Source of the DNA: Odoribacter sp.
Lineage (GTDB): Bacteria > Bacteroidota > Bacteroidia > Bacteroidales > Prolixibacteraceae
Direction of reading: 5' to 3'
Length of the DNA stretch: 57,352 nucleotides
Assembly: GCA_013824715.1 (NCBI GenBank)
Contig: PNOH01000030.1
Location: 1 to 57,352, forward strand
A program made the position numbers and the translations under genes. The notes under the pieces were generated by a model. That model had not been told where the DNA came from. It worked only from the letters and a program-made list of their open reading frames with translations, and searched no databases. Below are positions 16,102 to 23,727 of this stretch, piece by piece (within the stretch, counting starts at the first letter, position 1; every line of letters begins with the position of its first letter).

Positions 16102-18564
16102 ATGAAACCAGTAGCGCACATTCGAAAACCAGATGGAATTAATTTAATCCAAAAGGAACAAACTTTAGATGAGCACTTAAAGAATGTCTCTTTCATTTCT
16201 GCATTAAATGCTTCCAAAATCGGTCTGACCAAAGCAGGCGAACTAATTGGTCAATTGCATGACTTCGGAAAATACAGCGATGTATTTCAGAATTACATTA
16301 GATCCGCTTCGGGGTTAATAAATCAAGACGAGGATGAATATGTTGATTCGCAAGGATTAAAAGGCAAGATTGATCACTCCACTGCCGGAGCCAAATACAT
16401 TTGGAATTTTGCTAAGGGTAAAAAGCTAAAGGAACAAATAGCAGCTCAGTTGTTGTCACTTTGTGTAGCTTCCCACCATTCTGGATTAATTGATTGTCTT
16501 ACCATTGATGGCGAAAATGACTTCACCAGACGAATGGGAAAAGCAGACAATAAAACACATTTGGTAGAAGCATTAAGTAAGGCAGAGCCTGAAATTATTG
16601 AAAAAGTTAAAATTTTACTGGACGACACGGAATGTTTCGGAGGAGTCCTGCAAGTATTGAAGAAGATTGCTCAGACTGAAAAGAATGAGACTATCATTCG
16701 TTTTCAGTCTGGTTTAATGATACGTATGCTATATAGTTGCCTGATAGATGCCGACAGGCTTGACACTGCAAATTTTGAAAATCCCAAATACGTCAAAAAA
16801 AGACAGAATGGGAAGTACATAAACTGGGAATTACTTATCGATAGGCTTGAAAAAAAACTGAAGGAATTTGAGGACAAACCCGGAAAAAACAAGGTTGATA
16901 TTCTTCGAAAATTAATATCAGATGCATGTTTTGAGCGGTCAGCGGACAATACAGGCATTTTTACACTTACAGTTCCAACAGGTGGAGGTAAGACACTTGC
17001 CAGTTTGCGGTTTGCGCTTCACCATGCAAAAAAACATATGCTCGACAGGATAATTTATGTTATTCCTTTTACATCTATCATTGACCAAAACGCACAAGTT
17101 GTCCGCGAAATTCTTGAAGTTGAGAAACATGAAGAAGGGCGAATTGTTTTGGAGCATCATTCGAACCTGATGCCTGAAATACAGAATTGGAAAAACAAAA
17201 TACTTACCGAAAACTGGGATGCCCCGATTATTTACACAACCAGTGTCCAATTGCTTGAAACACTATTTGGTGGAGGAACTCGCAGTGCCCGCCGAATGCA
17301 CCAATTAGCCAATTCGATAATTGTTTTTGATGAAATTCAGACCTTACCAATAAAAACGGTTCACATGTTTTGCAATGCCATAAACTACCTTACGCGGCAT
17401 TGCAATAGTAGCGTGGTTTTATGCACGGCAACCCAACCTTTATTGAATAAGGTTGACGAAAACAAAGGCAGGATAAACTTTGACAAATCAAATGAAATTA
17501 TGCCCGATATTGAAACTCTTTTTGCTGATTTAAAACGGGTTGAAGTCGAAAATAAGATCAAACCTCAGGGATGGGAAACCGATGAGATTGCCTCATTGTC
17601 TATTGAACAAACCAATGATAGCGGAAGCTGTCTGGTAATTGTCAACACAAAAAAAAATGCACAAGCAGTTTACGATGCCTGCTCAAAAATGACCGATTAT
17701 CCGGTTTACCATCTGAGTACAAGTATGTGTCCCGCACATCGAATGGAGAAACTTACTGAAATTAGGAAAAAATTAGGGAAAGAACCTTTGATTTGCGTTA
17801 GTACCCAACTTATTGAGGCTGGCGTTGATGTTGACTTTGGCTCGGTAATCCGTTTTGTTGCCGGGCTTGATTCGATTGCACAGGCAGCCGGAAGATGCAA
17901 CCGGAATGGTTTAAGAGATATCGGAAAGGTGTTTGTTATTAATCCAGCAAATGAAACTATTGATTCTCTTGAAGATATTAAAGTTGGGAAAGAAATTACA
18001 TCGGAAAGAATCCTTTATTATTTTAATCAAAAACTGAAAGATAACTCAGATGATTTACTTAGTCCGGAATGGATGAATCAATATTTTGAATACTATTTTT
18101 TTAGAAGGGCTAGCGAAATGAGTTATCCTGTTGAGGTAGGCCGAGATGATAGTTTACTGGAACTTTTAAGTACAAACGGGTTTTCAGTAGGGATTTACAA
18201 TAGGGTAAATTCGAAGCCCCTTGATATTTATTTTCGTCAATCATTTAAAACTGCTTCTGATGCTTTTAAAGCTATTGATGCCCCAACCCAAGGCATCGTG
18301 GTACCTTATTCCGATAAAGGAAAAAAAATAGTAGCCGATTTATTTTCAAAGTTTGCAGTAGAGCAACAGTTTAAATTGCTAAAAAAAGCACAGCGCTACA
18401 CAGTCAATGTATTTCCGAATTTTATTAAAAAACTCCAGGAAGAAAGGGCTATTCGGGAAGTCCCCGAAATAGGTGTGTTGGTGCTGATTGACCCTCGTTA
18501 TTACCATCCTGAATTTGGTTTAAGCACCGAAATAGTAAAAGAATATGATCCACTAATACAGTAA
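16102..18564 (+). CDS. cas3: CRISPR-associated helicase-nuclease Cas3 (type I-C)
   Basis: This 820-residue protein carries an N-terminal HD nuclease and an SF2 helicase. It is recruited to a target-bound Cascade and unwinds and degrades the DNA. HD-domain residues are visible: the first His in DEHLKN, the HD pair at residues 53-54 (LHDFGKYSD), DHSTAGAKY and SHHSGLID. Helicase motifs follow: Walker A TVPTGGGKT near 291, motif II FDEIQTLP near 410, CTATQP, and motif VI in AAGRCNRNG. The length is normal for a fused Cas3. It starts the cas operon, 4 bases before cas5c (stop at 18564, ATG at 18568). A relic of another Cas3 N-terminus lies just upstream. Confidence 0.95.
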   Translation: MKPVAHIRKPDGINLIQKEQTLDEHLKNVSFISALNASKIGLTKAGELIGQLHDFGKYSDVFQNYIRSASGLINQDEDEYVDSQGLKGKIDHSTAGAKYIWNFAKGKKLKEQIAAQLLSLCVASHHSGLIDCLTIDGENDFTRRMGKADNKTHLVEALSKAEPEIIEKVKILLDDTECFGGVLQVLKKIAQTEKNETIIRFQSGLMIRMLYSCLIDADRLDTANFENPKYVKKRQNGKYINWELLIDRLEKKLKEFEDKPGKNKVDILRKLISDACFERSADNTGIFTLTVPTGGGKTLASLRFALHHAKKHMLDRIIYVIPFTSIIDQNAQVVREILEVEKHEEGRIVLEHHSNLMPEIQNWKNKILTENWDAPIIYTTSVQLLETLFGGGTRSARRMHQLANSIIVFDEIQTLPIKTVHMFCNAINYLTRHCNSSVVLCTATQPLLNKVDENKGRINFDKSNEIMPDIETLFADLKRVEVENKIKPQGWETDEIASLSIEQTNDSGSCLVIVNTKKNAQAVYDACSKMTDYPVYHLSTSMCPAHRMEKLTEIRKKLGKEPLICVSTQLIEAGVDVDFGSVIRFVAGLDSIAQAAGRCNRNGLRDIGKVFVINPANETIDSLEDIKVGKEITSERILYYFNQKLKDNSDDLLSPEWMNQYFEYYFFRRASEMSYPVEVGRDDSLLELLSTNGFSVGIYNRVNSKPLDIYFRQSFKTASDAFKAIDAPTQGIVVPYSDKGKKIVADLFSKFAVEQQFKLLKKAQRYTVNVFPNFIKKLQEERAIREVPEIGVLVLIDPRYYHPEFGLSTEIVKEYDPLIQ

Positions 18565-18567
18565 AAT

Positions 18568-19314
18568 ATGGAAACACTCAAAAACAGTATTCAGTTTAAA
18601 GTTTGGGGACGGTATGCCCTTTTCACCGACCCTATTACCAAACTCGGAGGCGAACGATGTTCATACCACATTCCAACCTACGAAGCATTGAAAGGGGTTG
18701 CCAAATCAATTTATTGGAAGCCAACACTTATTTGGTATATCGACAAGGTGCGGATAATGAAAACTGTCCGCACACAAACCAAAGGAACTAAACCATTGAA
18801 AATGAGCGGAGGGAACGACTTGTCAATTTACACTTATCTTGTTGATATTGAATACCAGGTATTAGCGCATTTTGAATGGAATATACATCGTCCTGAATTG
18901 GCAAAAGACCGAATTGATGGAAAACACTTCCAAATTACTCAACGAATGCTCGAACGGGGAGGACGGCAGGATATTTTCCTTGGAACCCGGGACTGTCAGG
19001 GATATGTTGAACCCTGCAATTTTGGTGAAGGGATTGGCGCTTATGATGATATAGACGAACTTAGCTATGGCTTAATGTTTCATGGTTTTGATTATCCTGA
19101 TGAAACAGGCAAGGATGAAATGGTAACACGTTTTTGGCGGCCTGTGATGAAACATGGCATAATTGTTTTTGAGCATCCGGAACAATGTTCAGTACGGAAA
19201 TTCGTGAGGACAATGCAAGCTAAAACCTTTGATGAAGGACAGAATTTCAAGAATGTTGAAATAGAATTTGAAGAACTTATTCTTCAACCCGGCATGGAGG
19301 ACGGCAAAATATGA
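18568..19314 (+). CDS. cas5c: Cas5c (Cas5d), pre-crRNA endonuclease and Cascade subunit
   Basis: This 248-residue RAMP protein, in type I-C systems, replaces Cas6: it cuts the array transcript at the repeat and keeps the 5' handle of the crRNA. The N-terminal RAMP fold (FKVWGRYALFTDPITKLGGERCSYHIPTYEALKGVAKSIYW) carries the typical I-C stretch with a Tyr/Lys-rich putative active site, followed by the Gly-rich LGTRDCQGYVEPC. There is no cas6 in the locus, in keeping with this role. It overlaps cas8c by the 4 bases ATGA at 19311-19314. Confidence 0.95.
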   Translation: METLKNSIQFKVWGRYALFTDPITKLGGERCSYHIPTYEALKGVAKSIYWKPTLIWYIDKVRIMKTVRTQTKGTKPLKMSGGNDLSIYTYLVDIEYQVLAHFEWNIHRPELAKDRIDGKHFQITQRMLERGGRQDIFLGTRDCQGYVEPCNFGEGIGAYDDIDELSYGLMFHGFDYPDETGKDEMVTRFWRPVMKHGIIVFEHPEQCSVRKFVRTMQAKTFDEGQNFKNVEIEFEELILQPGMEDGKI

Positions 19315-21233
19315 GCTGGATTGAGGAACTATATAACACTTATGAGAATTGTTATGGACAAGAAGAAATACCTTCAATTGATGGGAAAAGGGCTAAGAAG
19401 CCACTATTACCTCTCTTTCATAAATTACAAAACTCGCATATTGAGATAAGAATTGATGGAGAAGGAAATTTTATTGATGCCAGTTTAATTGAAAGTAAAA
19501 ATGATCAGGAAATAATTATTCCGTGTACAGAGAAATCATCATCCAGAACAAGCGGGGAAGAACCCCATCCTCTTTGTGATAAAATTCAATATTGTGCTGA
19601 GGATTATACTGGCAATAAAAAATCATATTTTATCTCTTATAGCAGACAACTTGAAAAATGGGCTAATTCCGATTTTAGCCATCCTATGGTTAAGGTTATC
19701 AGCAAATATGCGAAAAAGGGAACTCTTTATACTGATATTATTGGAACAGGCAAACAATTCGGTAAACCCGGTGATGACTTAGCTGATTTACTCGTTCGTT
19801 GGAAGGTTGAAATATATGGCGAGAATGAAACAAGATGTTGGAAAAATAGAACACTCTTTAAAAGTTGGCAACTATTCTCAGAAAGTCAAGAATCTGTTGA
19901 AGATATTTGCATGGTAACCGGATACAAAAAGTCGATAGCATTAAATCATCCGAACCGGATAAGAAATAGTGGAGATAGTGCCAGACTAATTTCATCAAAT
20001 GATAAGTCTGGGTTTACTTTTTTGGGTAGGTTTAAATTGAATGACGTGATACTCAATGGTAAAAAAGAAGAGATTGCCGTTCAATCTGCTTCAATTAGTG
20101 TTGAAGTATCTCAAAAAGCCCATAGTGCCCTTCTATGGTTAATTGACAGACAAAGCTTTCGAAATGGTGATCAGGTAATAGTATCATGGGCTATATCCGG
20201 GCAAGAAACGCCAGATTTGTTAGCAGACAGCCTTTCCCTTTTTGATGAAACGGACGAAGAAAAGATAAACGAGGTAACCCAATTATCATACACTGATGCA
20301 GGGCAGACATTTGCCCGAAAACTTACCAAAAAGATAGCCGGATATAAAGCTGAACTAAAAGATGCTACAAAAATAGTTGTAATGGGTCTTGATTCGGCTG
20401 GCCCTGGAAGGCTGTCTATTATTTATTATCGGGAGCTTTCTAATTCTGAGTTTTTGGAAAGAATCGAAAAATGGCACGCTCAAATGGCTTGGTTTTTTTT
20501 AGAGTTTTTCCAGGACACTACTGATAAAAAGAAAAAGCACTCAGGATATATGGTGATTGCCCCAGCTCCCCGAACTATTGCCGAAGCATGTTACGGGAAA
20601 CGGCTTGATGATAAATTAAAAAAATCTACAGTCGAAAGACTTTTACCATGTATTGTCGATGGTAGGCAAGTTCCAATAGATTTGGTCGATTCTGCTGTTA
20701 AACGGGCATCAAACAAAATTGGCATGGAACATTGGGAATGGGAACGAACACTAAGTGTTGCATGTGCTCTTTATCGCTGTCATTCAATAAGAAATTCAAA
20801 TAATTTAACTAAAAAAGAATACACTATGGCTTTAGAAACCGAACGCACCGACAGAGATTACCTGTATGGTCGCCTGCTTGCCGTGGCAGAACACATTGAA
20901 GAAGCGGCACTGCATATTGCAAAAGAAAATAGAGATACTATGGCATCCCGACTTATGCAGCGTTTTGCAGATTATCCATATTCAACATGGAGAAATATTG
21001 AGCTTTCACTTAAACCTTATGAGTCAAGGATTCTTGCAAAATGGCCAGGTTTCTTGATGAATAAACGACGATTAATTGATGAAATTCATACAAAATTTGA
21101 AACCGGCGAATACGAGAAAGATACTCGATTGTCAGGAGCTTACTTGCTAGGTTATCATTGTCAGCGTCTTGACCTCTCACCAAAAAAATCAAACAACGAA
21201 TTAGAAATGGAAACTGAAAACAACAATTTATAA
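19311..21233 (+). CDS. cas8c: Cas8c, large subunit of the type I-C Cascade
   Basis: This 640-residue Csd1-family protein recognises the PAM and anchors target binding. It is recognisable by position between cas5c and cas7c, by length and by family segments such as NHPNRIRNSGDSARLISSNDKSGFTFLGRF, SVEVSQKAHSALLWLIDRQ and VIAPAPRTIAEACYGK. The C-terminal 135 residues (from Met506, MALETERTDRDYLYGRLLAV) have the composition of the small subunit Cas11c, which in type I-C is translated from an internal start. The gap to cas7c is 12 bases. Confidence 0.93.
   Translation: MSWIEELYNTYENCYGQEEIPSIDGKRAKKPLLPLFHKLQNSHIEIRIDGEGNFIDASLIESKNDQEIIIPCTEKSSSRTSGEEPHPLCDKIQYCAEDYTGNKKSYFISYSRQLEKWANSDFSHPMVKVISKYAKKGTLYTDIIGTGKQFGKPGDDLADLLVRWKVEIYGENETRCWKNRTLFKSWQLFSESQESVEDICMVTGYKKSIALNHPNRIRNSGDSARLISSNDKSGFTFLGRFKLNDVILNGKKEEIAVQSASISVEVSQKAHSALLWLIDRQSFRNGDQVIVSWAISGQETPDLLADSLSLFDETDEEKINEVTQLSYTDAGQTFARKLTKKIAGYKAELKDATKIVVMGLDSAGPGRLSIIYYRELSNSEFLERIEKWHAQMAWFFLEFFQDTTDKKKKHSGYMVIAPAPRTIAEACYGKRLDDKLKKSTVERLLPCIVDGRQVPIDLVDSAVKRASNKIGMEHWEWERTLSVACALYRCHSIRNSNNLTKKEYTMALETERTDRDYLYGRLLAVAEHIEEAALHIAKENRDTMASRLMQRFADYPYSTWRNIELSLKPYESRILAKWPGFLMNKRRLIDEIHTKFETGEYEKDTRLSGAYLLGYHCQRLDLSPKKSNNELEMETENNNL
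20826..21233 (+). CDS. cas11c: Cas11c small subunit from an internal start inside cas8c (predicted)
   Basis: An in-frame ATG at 20826 would give 135 residues that begin MALETERTDRDYLYGRLLAV and form an all-helical protein (HIEEAALHIAKE, RLMQRFADYPYSTWRNI, FLMNKRRLIDEI). Independent translation of Cas11c from the 3' end of cas8c is established for type I-C Cascades, and the RDYLYGRLLA segment is where it starts in related systems. Upstream there is only a weak purine stretch (AAAAAAGAA) as ribosome site, as is common in Bacteroidota. It would fill the belly of Cascade. The exact start codon is inferred. Confidence 0.65.
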   Translation: MALETERTDRDYLYGRLLAVAEHIEEAALHIAKENRDTMASRLMQRFADYPYSTWRNIELSLKPYESRILAKWPGFLMNKRRLIDEIHTKFETGEYEKDTRLSGAYLLGYHCQRLDLSPKKSNNELEMETENNNL

Positions 21234-21245
21234 ATTTTAATAATT

Positions 21246-22115
21246 ATGACAACTTTAGAAAACAAAATTGATTTTGCAGTGATAATCCGTGCTACAAAAG
21301 CCAATCCTAACGGCGATCCTTTAAATGGTAACCGACCACGAATGGATTATGACGGATTTGGTGAAATTAGCGATGTATGTATTAAAAGGAAAATACGTGA
21401 TCGCTTGATGGAAGCCAAGGATGAACAGGGTAATTATAAACACTCTGTTTTTGTACAATGCGATGAAAGAAAAGTTGACGATGCAAAAAGTTTAAAGGAC
21501 AGGGCAGACAAAGCATTAAAGGACAAGTTGACATTAGAAACTGCTTGTAAACAATGGTTTGACGTTAGGGCATTTGGTCAAGTGTTTGCTTTTAAATCAG
21601 CAAATTCAAAAAAGAAAAAAGGTGAAGAAACGAGTGAGGAAGGTGGCGATACTGGCATTTCAATTCCTGTTAGAGGTCCTGTAACTGTTCACTCTGCATT
21701 TAGTATAGAACCGATAAGACCTGAGAGCATTCAGATTACTAAGAGTGTTAACAGTGAAACAACCTCCGATGGCAAGAAGAGTTCGGACACTATGGGGATG
21801 AAACATCGCATTGACAAAGGTGTTTATGTCTTTTATGGAAGTATTAATCCTCAACTGGCCGAAAGAACAGGTTTCAGTAATGAGGATGCAGAAGTAATAA
21901 AATCAATATTGCCCAAATTGTTCGAAAACGATGAATCATCTGCACGTCCTGCCGGAAGTATGGAAGTGGTTAAAGTTATTTGGTGGAACCACGGCTGCAA
22001 AGCAGGAAAATTTTCATCAGCAAAAGTACACCAAAGCTTGAAAGTAAACCCTGATGGTTCCTACTCTATATCAGATTTAAAGGATTTGAAACCGGAACCA
22101 ATTGATGGATTTTAG
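21246..22115 (+). CDS. cas7c: Cas7c, backbone subunit of the type I-C Cascade
   Basis: This 289-residue Csd2/Cas7-family RAMP protein forms the helical filament along the crRNA. Family marks are visible at the N-terminus (IDFAVIIRATKANPNGDPLNGNRPRMD, then ISDVCIKRKIRDRL), in the middle (WFDVRAFGQVFAF and ISIPVRGPVTVHSAFSIEPI) and in MGMKHRIDKGVYVFYGSI. It is the last effector gene; the adaptation genes follow only after a REP cluster and the transposase gene. Confidence 0.95.
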   Translation: MTTLENKIDFAVIIRATKANPNGDPLNGNRPRMDYDGFGEISDVCIKRKIRDRLMEAKDEQGNYKHSVFVQCDERKVDDAKSLKDRADKALKDKLTLETACKQWFDVRAFGQVFAFKSANSKKKKGEETSEEGGDTGISIPVRGPVTVHSAFSIEPIRPESIQITKSVNSETTSDGKKSSDTMGMKHRIDKGVYVFYGSINPQLAERTGFSNEDAEVIKSILPKLFENDESSARPAGSMEVVKVIWWNHGCKAGKFSSAKVHQSLKVNPDGSYSISDLKDLKPEPIDGF

Positions 22116-22135
22116 AATTTTTTTAGTGCGGTAGC

Positions 22136-22276
22136 TTTATTCCGGGTGCGACTCTAAGTCGCGCTCGGAATAATTACTAGCTATAGTAATTCCGGAACCG
22201 TTACCAAGTCGCGGTCGTATTACCAATCACGTTACTGCCATTCCGGGCCCAACTCCAAGTCTGACCCGGAATAATT
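22136..22276. repeat. Cluster of three REP palindromes between cas7c and the RAYT gene
   Basis: Copies lie at 22137-22173 (TTATTCCGGGTGCGACTC, then the matching arm), at about 22189-22220 (degenerate: TTCCGGAACC... AAGTCGCGGTC) and at 22240-22274 (ATTCCGGGCCCAACTC, then the matching arm). They are variants of the palindrome at 15760 and 27738. Such clusters beside a RAYT gene are the expected REPtron layout. Confidence 0.8.
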
Positions 22277-22305
22277 AGAGAAATTATAACTACAAATTGC
22301 ACCTT

Positions 22306-23031
22306 ATGCAATTCGATTCAGGTCATTTGTATCACATCTATAATCAAGGTAATAACCGGCAGAAGATATTTCTTGACCGGGAGAATTATCTCTTTTTCCT
22401 TCGAAAAATCCACAAGCATGTAATACCATTTGCTGATATTCTGGCATGGTGTTTAATGCCCAACCACTTTCATCTGATGGTGCATGTTAACCAGGTTGAG
22501 ATTGACGAACGAACCTTTACTCCGAGCGCGACTCAAAGTCGCACCCGGAGTAAGTTGGAAGTAATTCCGAACCCGACTTTTATTCCGAGTCCGACTCTAA
22601 GTCGGGCCCGGAATAAAATGAGTTTCAACAAGTCTATTGGCATTATGCTGGCCTCATACACCCGTGCTGTTAATAAGCAACAGAATTGGAGCGGATCGAT
22701 TTTTCGCTCCGAAACGAAAGCTGTTTGCCTGACTGAAATTGATGGAATATCGCCCGGTTGGATTACAAACATAGGAATTACGGAATTTACTGACAATGAT
22801 CCCGACATTCAATATCCGAATGTATGCTTTAACTATATCCATAATAATCCGGTGAAAGATGGATTAGTTAACAGCCCGGAAGATTGGGAGTTTTCTTCCT
22901 ATTCCGATTTTATTGGAATCAGAAAAGGAAATCTGATAAACAGGAAAAGAATTCAGGAATTTGGGCTTTGTTTGAACAAGTCCGAGTGCGACTTTGAGTC
23001 GCGCCCGGACTATAAAAACCAATCAAAATGA
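22306..23031 (+). CDS. REP-associated tyrosine transposase (RAYT, Y1_Tnp family) inside the cas operon
   Basis: This Y1 HUH transposase-like protein of about 241 residues has the family start HLYHIYNQGNNRQKIFLDREN, the HUH motif MPNHFHLMVHV near residue 60, and the catalytic Tyr in MLASYTRAVNKQ, followed by IFRSETKAVCLTEI and CFNYIHNNPVKDGLV. RAYTs cut and join single-stranded REP hairpins. All the catalytic residues are present. Two and a half REP palindromes (22519-22551, 22564-22579 half, 22582-22614) are inserted in frame between the HUH and Tyr regions and encode the repeated peptide PSxTxSRxRxK. A third REP (22979-23011) encodes most of the C-terminus. ATG 22306 is preferred over an in-frame TTG at 22297. 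The stop overlaps the cas4 start (ATGA). Confidence 0.88.
   Translation: MQFDSGHLYHIYNQGNNRQKIFLDRENYLFFLRKIHKHVIPFADILAWCLMPNHFHLMVHVNQVEIDERTFTPSATQSRTRSKLEVIPNPTFIPSPTLSRARNKMSFNKSIGIMLASYTRAVNKQQNWSGSIFRSETKAVCLTEIDGISPGWITNIGITEFTDNDPDIQYPNVCFNYIHNNPVKDGLVNSPEDWEFSSYSDFIGIRKGNLINRKRIQEFGLCLNKSECDFESRPDYKNQSK
22519..22614. repeat. REP palindromes inserted in frame within the RAYT coding sequence
   Basis: Full copies occupy 22519-22551 (starts ACTCCGAGCGCGACTC) and 22582-22614 (starts ATTCCGAGTCCGACTC), with a half copy ATTCCGAACCCGACTT at 22564-22579. Both full copies are read in the same frame (TPSATQSRTRSK and IPSPTLSRARNK), so the open frame is kept. Confidence 0.85.
22979..23011. repeat. 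REP palindrome at the 3' end of the RAYT gene
   Basis: AGTCCGAGTGCGACTT and the matching arm ending CGCCCGGACT form one 33-base REP. It is read in another frame than the internal copies (KSECDFESRPD) and ends 17 bases before the cas4 start codon. Confidence 0.85.
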
Positions 23032-23723
23032 ATCAAACACTATACTCCGACGACGATCTTTTAATGCTCTCGGGCATTCAGCATTTTGCTTTTTGTGAGC
23101 GGCAATGGGCTCTGATCCATATCGAACAACAATGGGCCGAAAATATGCGCACGGTTGAAGGAAACCACATGCACGAGCGGGTTGACGATCCTTTTGCAAG
23201 CGAAGTTCGTGGGAGTGTTATCACACTGCGTTCTGTTTCAATGGTTTCGAACCGCTTAGGATTGTATGGCGTAGCCGATGTGGTAGAGTTTAATCGGTCT
23301 GAAAGAGGCGAAGGGGTTGCAATGGAAGGCTATCCGGGCAAATGGCAACCCGTACCTGTTGAATACAAACGGGGAAAGCCCAAACCTGACGAACGCGACG
23401 AGGTTCAACTTTGTGCCCAGGCCATTTGCCTTGAAGAAATGTACAATTCTAAAAATGATTTCAATCTGATTTTAAACACTGGTTATTTGTTTTATGGAGA
23501 AACCCGTCATCGCCATGAAGTAATTTTCAGTCAGGAACTGAGAAATAAGGTTGAAAACTATGCAAAACGGATGCACGAACTTTTTGAAAATGGGATTACC
23601 CCTTTGGCCGTTTATAAAACGCATTGCAAAGCTTGTTCGCTGGTCGAACTCTGTAATCCAAAGGCTTTTTGTAACCCTCGCAAGGTAAACGATTATTTGA
23701 AAAATGTACTTGAAACCGACTGA
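23028..23723 (+). CDS. cas4: Cas4 exonuclease of the adaptation module
   Basis: This 231-residue RecB-like nuclease with an iron-sulfur cluster trims prespacers and sets their PAM and orientation together with Cas1-Cas2. Visible are the first cluster Cys (HFAFCERQWALIHIE), the His of the nuclease core (NHMHERVDDPF), the QxxxY-like KRGKPKPDERDEVQLCAQAICLEE and the C-terminal Cys triplet (HCKACSLVELCNPKAFC). The start overlaps the RAYT stop by the sequence ATGA, so cas4 is now translationally coupled to the transposase gene instead of to cas7c. Confidence 0.94.
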   Translation: MNQTLYSDDDLLMLSGIQHFAFCERQWALIHIEQQWAENMRTVEGNHMHERVDDPFASEVRGSVITLRSVSMVSNRLGLYGVADVVEFNRSERGEGVAMEGYPGKWQPVPVEYKRGKPKPDERDEVQLCAQAICLEEMYNSKNDFNLILNTGYLFYGETRHRHEVIFSQELRNKVENYAKRMHELFENGITPLAVYKTHCKACSLVELCNPKAFCNPRKVNDYLKNVLETD

Positions 23724-23727
23724 TTCA

